Source: PZPK01 sp041590075 | Lineage (GTDB): Bacteria; Pseudomonadota; Gammaproteobacteria; Pseudomonadales; Oleiphilaceae | Direction: 5' to 3' | NCBI GenBank assembly: GCA_041590075.1 | Contig: JBFHUL010000001.1 | Coordinates: forward strand, 1 to 64,000 | Length of the DNA: 64,000 bases | Part shown: one piece after another, positions 53,785 through 61,755 of the stretch | Layout of the letters: each line of letters begins with the position of its first letter | Numbering within the stretch: position 1 is the first letter of the stretch | Program-made: the position numbers and the translations under genes | The notes under the pieces: model-generated | Database searches by the model: none | Seen by the model: the letters and a program-made list of their open reading frames with translations, nothing else | What the model was told of the DNA's origin: nothing

Positions 53785-55932
53785 ATGAGCCCCAAAAAAA
53801 TCGGCCTGGTACTTGTCCTTATCGTCGCATTGAGCGCTTTTTTCGCCTTTGACCTGAATCAGTTTTTCAGTCTTGAGTATTTTCAGCAGCAGAAAAACGA
53901 CATCCTTGCCTATGCCGATGCCCATCCCTGGCAATCAGCCTTATTGTACTTCGCGATTTATGTCCTTGTTACGGCATTGTCCTTACCGGCTGCCGCCGTG
54001 GTGACGCTGGCCGGAGGAGCCATCTTCGGCGTGTTCAAAGGCGTTATTCTGGTCTCGTTCGCCAGCACCATCGGTGCAACACTGGCATTTTTGATCGCTC
54101 GCACTTTATTTCGAGACAGCATACAGCGCCGCTTTGCGCGCTCACTTAAAACCATAAATCGAGGTATCGAGCGCGAAGGTAGTTTTTACCTCTTTGGCCT
54201 GCGCCTGGTACCAATCTTCCCGTTCTTTGCAGTGAATCTGGTCATGGGGCTAACGCAAATGCCGGTATGGCGGTATTTCATCGTCAGTCAGCTTGGCATG
54301 CTCCCGGGCACCATTGTTTATGTGAATGCCGGCACCCAAATCGGGCAAATACAATCTCTGGGCGATATCACCTCTCCCGGACTCATCCTCTCCTTCGTGT
54401 TGTTGGGCATTTTCCCGCTTATCGCCAAACGGATTCTCGAGGTCATTAAAGCGCGAACAGTCTATGAAGGTATCGAAAAGCCCCGTCGGTTCGACACCAA
54501 TATGGTTGTCATTGGCGCGGGCTCTGCCGGACTGGTAACGGCCTACATTGCCGCCGCAACGAAAGCCAAGGTCACCCTGATCGAAAAACACAAAATGGGT
54601 GGCGACTGTCTGAATACCGGCTGCGTACCGAGCAAAGCGCTGATCCGTTCTGCCAAAATTGCCAATTATTGCCGACGGGCAGAAGAATACGGCATCACGG
54701 TGCCCGAACCCGAGATCAACTTTGGGGCAACCATGGAGCGCGTGCATCGCATCATTGCCGACATCGAACCGCACGATTCAGTTGAGCGCTACACCGGTCT
54801 CGGCGTGGATTGCGAACAGGGCGCGGCGCGTATTGTTGACCCCTATCGCGTGGAAGTGAACGGCAAGATCATCACCACACGCAATATTGTGATTGCCACG
54901 GGCGCGCGACCTGCCATACCCGAACTACCCGGGCTGGATCAGGCGCCCTATTTCACATCCGATACGATATGGTCGTTGCGCGAGCGCCCTTCGCGCATGA
55001 TCGTGCTCGGTTCCGGACCTATCGGCTGCGAACTGGCCCAAAGTTTTCACCGTTTAGGTGTGGCTGTGACGCTGGTAAATCGTTCCGATCGCCTCATGCC
55101 GAAGGAAGACCCGGAAATCTCCCAGTACGTGCGCGACAAACTTGCCGACGAAGGCATGGCACTGAAACTGGGGTATCCACCACTGCGCTGCGAAAACACA
55201 GACGGCACACACCAGCTGATTGTACAGGCACCTGACGGCGGCGAATGTGCACTACCCTTCGACTGCCTTCTGATTGCAACAGGTCGCCGGGCCAACGTAT
55301 CAGGATATGGCCTGGAAGCCTTGAATCTCGCCACCAATGAGGATGGCACGCTACACGTAAACGCGTTCCTGCAAACCCGATATCCTAACGTGTATGCCTG
55401 TGGAGATGTGGCGGGCCCCTATCAGTTTACCCATGCCGCGGCACATCAGGCCTGGTATGCCTCCGTCAACGCCCTGTTTGGCAGCTTTAAACGCTTTAAG
55501 GTGGACTACCGGGTGATTCCCTGGGCGACGTTTACCGATCCGGAGGTAGCACGCGTCGGCCTGAATGAACGGGAAGCCAAACGCCTGAACATCCCCTACG
55601 AAATAACACGCTACGGCATTGACGACCTGGATCGCGCCATCGCCGATGGAGAAGCCCACGGTGAAGTGAAAGTGCTCACTCAACCCGGCAAAGACAAGAT
55701 CCTGGGCGTCACGATTGTGGGCCACCATGCCGGAGATCTCATCAGCGAGTATGTCACCGCAATGAAATACAACCTGGGGCTGAATAAAATTCTGGGGACC
55801 ATCCATATCTATCCCACACTTGCGGAATCCAACAAGTATGCAGCGGGTGAATGGAAGCGAAACCATGTGCCTGCAGCTGCCATGAAATGGCTGCCTCGTT
55901 TTCATGCATGGCGCAGGGGCGACGGCCTGTAA
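53785..55932 (+). CDS. TVP38/TMEM64 membrane domain fused to FAD disulfide oxidoreductase
   Basis: 715 residues. The first 230 or so form a TVP38/TMEM64 (DedA-related) membrane domain (AAVVTLAGGAIFG, then GLRLVPIFPFFAVNLVMGLTQMP). From residue 240 there is a pyridine nucleotide-disulfide oxidoreductase (VIGAGSAGLVTA, redox-active GGDCLNTGCVPSKALIR with cysteines about 275 and 280, and IVIGSGPIGCELA-like second nucleotide fold). The C-terminal catalytic histidine of lipoamide and mercuric reductases is replaced: the motif reads HIYPTLAE. This fusion is known from other proteobacteria; its substrate is not. It is divergent from hemB. Confidence 0.92.
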   Translation: MSPKKIGLVLVLIVALSAFFAFDLNQFFSLEYFQQQKNDILAYADAHPWQSALLYFAIYVLVTALSLPAAAVVTLAGGAIFGVFKGVILVSFASTIGATLAFLIARTLFRDSIQRRFARSLKTINRGIEREGSFYLFGLRLVPIFPFFAVNLVMGLTQMPVWRYFIVSQLGMLPGTIVYVNAGTQIGQIQSLGDITSPGLILSFVLLGIFPLIAKRILEVIKARTVYEGIEKPRRFDTNMVVIGAGSAGLVTAYIAAATKAKVTLIEKHKMGGDCLNTGCVPSKALIRSAKIANYCRRAEEYGITVPEPEINFGATMERVHRIIADIEPHDSVERYTGLGVDCEQGAARIVDPYRVEVNGKIITTRNIVIATGARPAIPELPGLDQAPYFTSDTIWSLRERPSRMIVLGSGPIGCELAQSFHRLGVAVTLVNRSDRLMPKEDPEISQYVRDKLADEGMALKLGYPPLRCENTDGTHQLIVQAPDGGECALPFDCLLIATGRRANVSGYGLEALNLATNEDGTLHVNAFLQTRYPNVYACGDVAGPYQFTHAAAHQAWYASVNALFGSFKRFKVDYRVIPWATFTDPEVARVGLNEREAKRLNIPYEITRYGIDDLDRAIADGEAHGEVKVLTQPGKDKILGVTIVGHHAGDLISEYVTAMKYNLGLNKILGTIHIYPTLAESNKYAAGEWKRNHVPAAAMKWLPRFHAWRRGDGL

Positions 55933-55950
55933 ACACAGGCCCGATCACAT

Positions 55951-56673
55951 TCAGAAAGAGAGCGTCAGGAGCAGAAAAGGTTGCACGGCCATGCCGCAGA
56001 TCAGCGCGGCAAATCCAAAACAGGCGGAACCGAAAATCTGAGAGCTTCGAATCTTGTAGCGCTGCCGCGGATCACGAAACGTCGACTTCCAGTTACGGAA
56101 CGCGGTGGGCTCGAATAAGCACAACTGCGAACCTCCGCCTTCGGTACGTGTCATCTCATGAATGCAGTGTTCGTCCTGATCCCGCAGATAGAGCACCAGA
56201 ATTGCCAACCCCAGAGCGACCACAAAGGAAGCGCCCACGATCTGCGTTTTTGAGAGTGCAAAATCCGCCAGCAGCGCCGAGGCCAGCAATCCCGACATCA
56301 ACAGCACCAACGACAGCACCAGCAACGAAAAGCTTCGGCACATGCGGGTATGGCTGCGGCGCGTTTTGCTCACACGCAAGCCCACTTCGTCGCCAACATG
56401 AAAACGCCCTGACGCGCCGGCATCGATCGCGGTAAAACATACAGCCCCCTGAGGGGTGGGGTATTCAATGACAGGATAGAAACCGTTTTTCACAACCGGC
56501 TCGCGCGGGGATGCGTCGTCGTCCAGTGCACGCGAAACGAAGACCTGCTGAATAGAAGTAACCTTGGCCTTAATGGTGTAGCTGGCCCGCAGAAATCGCG
56601 CGTAGTCGCGGCACAAAAACCAGCCGGTTACAGCCAGCGTTGCACCCATAATGAAAGTAAACGCATCAATCAA
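55951..56673 (-). CDS. DUF3592-like membrane protein
   Basis: 240 residues with an N-terminal membrane helix and three more toward the C-terminus. The central part (about 25-100) has the DUF3592 pattern: KAKVTSIQQV, then YPVIEYPTPQGAVCFTA and GDEVGLRVSKT. Function is unknown. The start is a TTG at 56673 after AGGAGAG at some distance; an ATG at 56649 is the alternative. An AT-rich perfect palindrome lies upstream at 56726-56748. It converges on the TVP38 fusion with 18 bases between stops. Confidence 0.7.
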   Translation of the reverse strand: MIDAFTFIMGATLAVTGWFLCRDYARFLRASYTIKAKVTSIQQVFVSRALDDDASPREPVVKNGFYPVIEYPTPQGAVCFTAIDAGASGRFHVGDEVGLRVSKTRRSHTRMCRSFSLLVLSLVLLMSGLLASALLADFALSKTQIVGASFVVALGLAILVLYLRDQDEHCIHEMTRTEGGGSQLCLFEPTAFRNWKSTFRDPRQRYKIRSSQIFGSACFGFAALICGMAVQPFLLLTLSF

Positions 56674-56725
56674 GGAAACAGTCTCTCCTGTGAAGTAGTA
56701 AACGCTTGTTCCGTAAGCACTGTGC

Positions 56726-56748
56726 CAAATTATGTTGACGATAATTTG
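56726..56748. promoter_or_regulatory. AT-rich palindrome upstream of the DUF3592 gene
   Basis: CAAATTAT and ATAATTTG are perfect inverted arms around GTTGACG, ending 53 bases before the TTG start. It could be a repressor or activator site. No known box matches. Confidence 0.4.
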
Positions 56749-56845
56749 ACAATTTCCTGACCAGTTACGGCCCCAAAAACGAGAACCGCGTCACGAAAAG
56801 GCTGTGAATTATCGCATAATTTTTTCCAGCTTCAAGAGCAGATAC

Positions 56846-56876
56846 AAAAAAAGACGCCAAGTGGCGTCTTTTTTCT
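56846..56876. terminator. Bidirectional intrinsic terminator
   Basis: AAAAAGACGCCA and TGGCGTCTTTTT form a perfect stem with a two-base centre, with T-runs on both strands. On the minus strand it lies about 60 bases after the SutA-like gene and is its likely terminator. Confidence 0.9.
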
Positions 56877-56934
56877 TTTTCATAACGGCAGGCTAAACCT
56901 GCGCACAGAAAAATAATTTGGGCAGCAGTCCTGT

Positions 56935-57132
56935 TTAGATCGGCGCCGATCCGTAGGTCATGCTTGGTTTCTTGGGCGGATCTGCGCGTACATTATCCGC
57001 AATTTGCTGCACTCGCCCGCCGTTTTTCAAAAACGCTTCGACATCGTTGTTCAGCTGATTTCTTACATCATTCCTTAGTTCATTTGGCGACTCACTGGAA
57101 ACTTCCAGGAGTGCCGCTTCTTGTTGTGACAT
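56935..57132 (-). CDS. sutA: Short SutA-like RNA polymerase-associated protein
   Basis: 65 residues. The C-terminal half (DVEAFLKNGGRVQQIADNV, RADPPKKP, then YGSAPI at the end) matches the conserved region of Pseudomonas SutA (there FLSRGGKVQEI...DPPKKP...YGSRPI), which binds RNA polymerase and supports ribosomal and housekeeping transcription in slow growth. The Pseudomonas protein is about 105 residues with a long acidic N-terminal tail; here that tail is only about 25 residues and mildly acidic. Start: ATG with AGGTG six bases upstream. The recall of the family sequence is from memory, so the symbol is tentative. Confidence 0.72.
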   Translation of the reverse strand: MSQQEAALLEVSSESPNELRNDVRNQLNNDVEAFLKNGGRVQQIADNVRADPPKKPSMTYGSAPI

Positions 57133-57464
57133 AGTGGCACCTATCTGACTTTCTATTGCTAACTGCTGACTTGTTTTGCTTGTGTGGTTACTAAGGCCTA
57201 TCCCGGCCCGAAGCTGTAACCTGCCGCTGCACTGTATTTCTCTGTTAGACCGAGCTGATTTTTATAAGCAACAGTGCATTAAAACGTAAATATAAACCAA
57301 TTTATTAGTTATGCAAGATAAATAGCTGGTTTATATACAATTTTATTTTTAAGCTTCTTCACGCAACGTAGTATCTGTTTATCCAGGTGTAACGGCAGGT
57401 TGCAAAACGTGCCATTTTGCAAGTGATGGGGAAATTCAGCAGAAAGCAGCTAGGATTAAATTAT
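57133..57464. other. AT-rich intergenic region with palindrome
   Basis: About 330 bases without a gene. It is much more AT-rich than its surroundings, notably 57260-57350. It should hold the minus-strand promoter and leader of the SutA-like gene and, at its right end, the plus-strand promoter of the candidate RNA. A perfect palindrome at 57400-57422 (TTGCAAAA, seven-base spacer, TTTTGCAA) is the most distinct site. Confidence 0.5.
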
Positions 57465-57571
57465 CAGCGCATCGGAAAATAACGTAATTGCGCTGGAGAC
57501 CTCTCCGATCGTTATTTTCCATCCCTAGTTGTTATAAGGACTTTTGGGACTCCTCTGGAGTCCCTTTTTTT
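57465..57571 (+). ncRNA. Candidate structured small RNA
   Basis: A compact block on the plus strand ending in a textbook terminator, with no plus-strand gene downstream within the window. Two perfect complementary pairs interleave: CAGCGCA (57465-57471) with TGCGCTG (57489-57495), and GGAAAATAACG (57474-57484) with CGTTATTTTCC (57510-57520). A short GGAGA/TCTCC pair sits at 57495-57506. Several GGA triplets occur, one in the unpaired-looking ATAAGGAC (57534-57541). The 5' end is a guess near 57465; no good -35 was found. I do not recognise a named family. Confidence 0.6.
57546..57571 (+). terminator. Intrinsic terminator of the candidate RNA
   Basis: GGGACTCC pairs perfectly with GGAGTCCC around TCT and is followed by seven T residues. 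No T-run exists on the other strand, so it works only for plus-strand transcription. Confidence 0.92.
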
Positions 57572-57605
57572 ATTCCAGTGGAAGGTGTGTGCAGCGCAAC
57601 ATCGA

Positions 57606-58229
57606 TTACTGATCATCGACCAGCTTCAGATGAGAGGTGTCTGGCTCCGGTGCGGCCGGAGCATCTGTCTGATCACTCAGGTCGGTACCCACCGGCGCTA
57701 GACTGATCTCATCAAGGTGTTCGAACAAGGGCGCCTGCACCTCATGCTCGTCGGATAAGCGCTCTCCCGCGGGCGCCAAATCAAACTGTTTACCCGCCAG
57801 AATCTGTGCAGCTTTCTCTCCTGCAATGGGTAAACCGGAAGGATTGTCGCGATCAACAAACTGAGTGCGTGATGCCGATGTTTCGGCCTTCGCCCCATCC
57901 CCAGAAGCGGCTGTTGCTGCGGGTTGTGCCTGCGGTGGTGGCGTAACCGGCGCTTCGGCTTCGCTGGCAAGCGCTTGCAAATCAACGGCCCGCCCCGGTT
58001 CGCCCGTTGTCTCAATGACACACACGCAGCCTCGCTTTTCCATCGCCACGACATATTTTTTCGCCGTTTCGGCATCCAGCTTGTTGCGTATAACCACCCG
58101 CTTACCCGTGAACATCCGCTCAACCTGCTCGGTCGTTGCCTTGAATAACTGCGCCACATGCGTGCGCGCCTGCTGAGGAGAGAAACCCTCTACAAGCTCA
58201 CCATAGAACACCAACTCAAACTGACTCAT
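57606..58229 (-). CDS. Uncharacterised protein upstream-coupled to a diguanylate cyclase
   Basis: 207 residues, no signal peptide. Residues 1-75 form a small alpha/beta domain (FELVFYGELVEGF, VAQLFKATTEQVERMFTGKRVVIRNKLDAETAKKYVVAME...GC). The remainder is low-complexity, rich in alanine, proline and acidic residues, and probably disordered. The N-terminal domain is seen in other gammaproteobacterial proteins, often with variable tails; no function is known to me. It is the second gene of a unit with the diguanylate cyclase, eight bases apart. The 3' end faces the candidate RNA terminator. Confidence 0.7.
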   Translation of the reverse strand: MSQFELVFYGELVEGFSPQQARTHVAQLFKATTEQVERMFTGKRVVIRNKLDAETAKKYVVAMEKRGCVCVIETTGEPGRAVDLQALASEAEAPVTPPPQAQPAATAASGDGAKAETSASRTQFVDRDNPSGLPIAGEKAAQILAGKQFDLAPAGERLSDEHEVQAPLFEHLDEISLAPVGTDLSDQTDAPAAPEPDTSHLKLVDDQ

Positions 58230-58237
58230 TGTAATCG

Positions 58238-60004
58238 CTACTCCTGTGAAGACTGTTTGCCGGGAAAGTGTTCATCACCTTCTTCCTGCCACACCACTAC
58301 CTTGTTACGCCCGGACTTTTTTGCTTGGTAAAGCGCCCGGTCGGCACGCTCAAACAATGCCTCCGGGCTATCAACACGGTCGAAGGCGGCTATGCCAAAC
58401 GACATGGTAATCTGGATTTTTTCCTCTCTGAAATGAAAGGGCAAACGCGCAATCATATCCCGGGTTTTTTCCATCACCTGAAACGCTGTGTTTACCTCGG
58501 TTTCGGGAAGAATCACCACAAACTCCTCGCCACCATAGCGGGCGACGAAGTCGGTCTTCCGGATTCGACTGAGTATCTCCTTGGCCATAATCTGCAAGAC
58601 TTTATCGCCAGACAGATGCCCATAATTGTCGTTGATGCTTTTAAATTTATCGACATCTCCAACCACCAGCGAAGCCGGCTTACCGTAACGTCGCCAACGC
58701 TCAAATTCCATCGCATACCGCTCGTCGAAGGCTTCACGGTTCGGCAGCTCCGTCAGGGCGTCGGTCATGGCCCGACGATGCTCTTCCTGCAGACGCTGGC
58801 GAATATGTTCAGACTCCTGCTCCATTTCTTCAATTCGCTTCTGCATGGCTTCGAATTCCTGCAGCCGGCGCTGTTCAAACTCCCGCTCGACATTCGCATA
58901 GCGATCCATTGCCCCGGTAATCACATCCAGATGCCCGGTGATGGACTTTTTGAGCTCTTCCACATCATTGGCGCCGGCAACATCTTCCGTCATTTCACTC
59001 ACTTGTGTGCGCATCACTCGGTCGAGCGCATCACTTTGCTTGCGTCGTTGCGCATCTTCTTCGCGGGTTGCGGAGAGAAAACCCTGCACTTTACCCAGGC
59101 GTTCGTCGAGCAACTGCAGAAAGGTTTCGAAATCCCGCTGCCCTTTGCCTACCACGGCGATCACCAGATTGGCCAGATCATCCAGAGTCGGGCCCAGCTC
59201 GTACCAGTTGAGCTTGCGGCCGATTTTAGCGCGCAGGCGCTGCAAGTCACGCTCGGCGCTTTTGGGAAAAATCAGTTGATCCAGCAGGTGATTCAACGTG
59301 GTTTTAATGTGCGCGGCAATTGTTGAGAAACCGGGCACCACCTCTTCGGCAGGCTCGGCCTGCGGTGTGCCGGCATCCAGCTCAAGGTCCTCTGCCGGCT
59401 GTACCTCGGTAGACGGCCCAAGCTCAAGCTGTGCTTCGGAAGCAGCCGTCTCGGCCTTCCCCCCGAAGAGGCGCCCCAGAAAGCCATCCTTTTTACTGTC
59501 ACCATTTCCCGCTTGCACCACCTGCTTCAGAGTGGCGGCCTGCAAGTCGGCGAACTCGACCAAAATGCCCGGTAACTCACTCAACTGCGCGGCATGTTGG
59601 TCTGAAGTGCGCGCCAGTTTTTTGAGTGCCGACTTGTGTTTACGGGCGATCGGCAATTGCAGCAGTTGTTGGCAAAGAGTATCCAGTGCGGCCACCACCT
59701 TGCGCGCATTCTCTTGCTTGGTTTCATCGGCACTCAGGATCAGCTTGTCGATGCGCTTCAATCGTTTGGAAAGATCGTTGTCTCCGGGCTTGGCTTCACG
59801 AACTGCCGCACGGAGTGCACTCAATTCCTGATCAAGGGCATCACTGACATTTTCAGCCGCCAGACTCACTCGGACCAGGAGGCGCTGCAGTAGCTCAGCA
59901 TATTCCTCAGCAAGTTTTTTTTCGGCATCAAACTCTTCGCCCTGCTCGAAATACTTGTCCTTCCAGCGATCTACTTCTTTCATCAACTCCAAGGACTTAC
60001 TCAT
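58238..60004 (-). CDS. GGDEF diguanylate cyclase
   Basis: 588 residues, no membrane segments. A long helical and coiled-coil N-terminal part (about 1-400, opening VDRWKDKYFEQGEEFDAEKK) precedes a C-terminal GGDEF domain (about 410-570) with RYGGEEF near 490 and the inhibitory-site motif RKTD five residues before it. It should make c-di-GMP and be product-inhibited. The N-terminal pattern resembles soluble, sometimes pole-localised, pseudomonad cyclases such as DgcP; that link is an inference. It is followed by the uncharacterised 207-residue gene and lies 15 bases after xerC. Confidence 0.9.
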   Translation of the reverse strand: MSKSLELMKEVDRWKDKYFEQGEEFDAEKKLAEEYAELLQRLLVRVSLAAENVSDALDQELSALRAAVREAKPGDNDLSKRLKRIDKLILSADETKQENARKVVAALDTLCQQLLQLPIARKHKSALKKLARTSDQHAAQLSELPGILVEFADLQAATLKQVVQAGNGDSKKDGFLGRLFGGKAETAASEAQLELGPSTEVQPAEDLELDAGTPQAEPAEEVVPGFSTIAAHIKTTLNHLLDQLIFPKSAERDLQRLRAKIGRKLNWYELGPTLDDLANLVIAVVGKGQRDFETFLQLLDERLGKVQGFLSATREEDAQRRKQSDALDRVMRTQVSEMTEDVAGANDVEELKKSITGHLDVITGAMDRYANVEREFEQRRLQEFEAMQKRIEEMEQESEHIRQRLQEEHRRAMTDALTELPNREAFDERYAMEFERWRRYGKPASLVVGDVDKFKSINDNYGHLSGDKVLQIMAKEILSRIRKTDFVARYGGEEFVVILPETEVNTAFQVMEKTRDMIARLPFHFREEKIQITMSFGIAAFDRVDSPEALFERADRALYQAKKSGRNKVVVWQEEGDEHFPGKQSSQE

Positions 60005-60019
60005 TACAGGTCTCCGGCG

Positions 60020-60949
60020 CTAGGACTTTTTGCGTGCTCTCGGATGGGCAGCGTCATACACTTCAGCTAAATGTTTAAAATCCAGATGAGTATAGACCTG
60101 TGTGGTGGAAATATCGGCATGGCCGAGCAACTCCTGCACGGCACGCAAATCCTGACTGGCTTCAAGAAGGTGGCTGGCAAAGGAATGTCGCAGCGCATGC
60201 GGCGAGACGGCACCAATCACGCCTTTTTCCATCGCCAGTTGCTTCAGGCGGGCCTGTACATTGCGGTGGCTGATCCGCTTCCCGCGCTGACTGATAAAAA
60301 GTGCCTGTGCTGCATCGTCGTCACGCGGCGTAACGTCGCCACGAAATGCCAACCATTCCTTTAAAGCCTCGCAAGCCTGCCGGCCCAGAGGCAAATCACG
60401 CTGTTTGCGCCCCTTACCCATCACCCGCACCCGGGCAGCAGAAATATCCAGATCTTCACGATTCAAGCCCGCAAGCTCAGCCAATCGCAAGCCCGAACTG
60501 TAAAACAGCTCAAACATCGCGTGATCACGAATACGATGCCAGTCATCCACCTCACCATCCAGTAAGTGACTGATCTGATCGACGTTGAGTACTTTAGGTA
60601 ATTTGCGTGGGCTTTTGGGAGCAGGCACATCCAATGCGGGGTTATCTTCAACCATGCCTTCGCGCAATAGATACTGATAAAAACCGCGAATGGCAGACAG
60701 GGCACGCTGAATACTGCGGCCACCGAGCCCTTTGTGGCGCAATACCCCTACGTAGGCACGCACCACACCATGGTTAAGGTATTGCCAGCCGTTCAATTGC
60801 TGCTCACAGCACCACGCAAACAGGCCGCGTAAATCACGCCGATAGTTGGCACAGGTGTGTGCAGACAGCTGTCGCACATCCGAAAGTTCCAGGAGGTAGG
60901 CCTCAAGCGCGTCTTCCATACCAAACTCCCGTGCGCGCTGAGAGTCCAT
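60020..60949 (-). CDS. xerC: Tyrosine recombinase XerC
   Basis: 309 residues. N-terminal SAM-like DNA-binding domain (about 10-100) and C-terminal catalytic domain with the full active-site set: arginine in SSGLRLAEL, lysine in GKGRKQR, HALRHSFASHLL, LGHADIS and the nucleophile in TQVYTHL. With XerD it resolves chromosome dimers at dif under FtsK control. The ATG overlaps the DUF484 stop (TGATG), so the genes are coupled. Confidence 0.96.
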   Translation of the reverse strand: MDSQRAREFGMEDALEAYLLELSDVRQLSAHTCANYRRDLRGLFAWCCEQQLNGWQYLNHGVVRAYVGVLRHKGLGGRSIQRALSAIRGFYQYLLREGMVEDNPALDVPAPKSPRKLPKVLNVDQISHLLDGEVDDWHRIRDHAMFELFYSSGLRLAELAGLNREDLDISAARVRVMGKGRKQRDLPLGRQACEALKEWLAFRGDVTPRDDDAAQALFISQRGKRISHRNVQARLKQLAMEKGVIGAVSPHALRHSFASHLLEASQDLRAVQELLGHADISTTQVYTHLDFKHLAEVYDAAHPRARKKS

Positions 60950-61698
60950 CAGTCCAGCAAAGAGGGCACGTGTTCATCACGCTGCTTACTGCGTGCCTTG
61001 ATCAGCAACGCAGGTAAAATACGGCTGATAAAATCGCTGATGTACGACAAGAAAAGCGAGCCCATGGAGCTGTCGAAATGATGCTCATCACGACTTGCCA
61101 GACAAAACATGCCGAGTGTTTCGCCATTGCGCAGAGGAATGAGTGCAGCGGAACCCACTTGCGCATAATCGGCGGGAAACAGACTCTGCAACTGTTGTTC
61201 GGTGAAGCGCCCACACACGGCCTTGGTACTTTCCAGCAGCGAGCCAAGTGATTCACGCGCCGCTTTCATGCTAAGCAGATGGGCGTCCGCGACCGGAAAT
61301 TCAACCTGCTCACCAAACACGACCACGCTGGTGAAGTCGATCTTCGGATCATCCTTGAAGGACTCACTCACCACATATTGCACTTCATCAAGACTTTTGA
61401 TTTCGAGCAGGTTCAGTAGCAGCCGCTTGCTTTTCTCGAAGTGTTCATCATTTTCCCGCGCCACGGCAATGAGGGTTTCCAAGCGGTTCTTCAGATCGTC
61501 ACGGTCTTCGCGAAATACCTGCACCTGTCGTTCACCGAGAGAGATCGCTTTGCCACTTTGATGCGGAAGACGAAACTCGCGCAAAAGGTATTCGTGTTTC
61601 ACGAAGAAATCCGGACGAGCCCTGAGGTAGGCAACCACCTGCTCGTCGTTTAACTCACTCTGCTCAGTGGCTACGCTACTTACTGCACTATCTGTCAT
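60949..61698 (-). CDS. DUF484 (YigA-family) protein
   Basis: 249 residues. GAF-like fold preceded by a helical segment (VVAYLRARPDFFVKHEYLLRE, HQSGKAISLGERQVQVFRE), the standard DUF484 pattern, ending with LGMFCLASRDEHHFDSSMGSLFLSYI. Function is unknown, but it is almost always placed between dapF and xerC, as here. It overlaps xerC by one base. Confidence 0.94.
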   Translation of the reverse strand: MTDSAVSSVATEQSELNDEQVVAYLRARPDFFVKHEYLLREFRLPHQSGKAISLGERQVQVFREDRDDLKNRLETLIAVARENDEHFEKSKRLLLNLLEIKSLDEVQYVVSESFKDDPKIDFTSVVVFGEQVEFPVADAHLLSMKAARESLGSLLESTKAVCGRFTEQQLQSLFPADYAQVGSAALIPLRNGETLGMFCLASRDEHHFDSSMGSLFLSYISDFISRILPALLIKARSKQRDEHVPSLLD

Positions 61699-61755
61699 TG
61701 TTCTGCCATTCCGTTAATGCAGGGCTGAGAGACCCTGCCCACCCGCACGCTCGGG

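Noticed and set aside
57400..57422. Possible sigma-54 promoter on the minus strand (TGGCACG with a later TTGCA)
   Set aside because: The GG-to-GC spacing is eight bases rather than the required ten, so it is not a functional -24/-12 site; the palindrome reading fits better.
57465..57571. CsrA-sponge RNA of the RsmY/RsmZ/CsrB type
   Set aside because: GGA triplets are present but most fall in stems rather than loops, and no GacA-type upstream box (TGTAAG-N6-CTTACA) was found.
58268..59326. Plus-strand open frame of 352 codons opposite the diguanylate cyclase
   Set aside because: Antisense shadow; codons mirror the coiled-coil and GGDEF sequence. The candidate RNA terminator also lies upstream of it.
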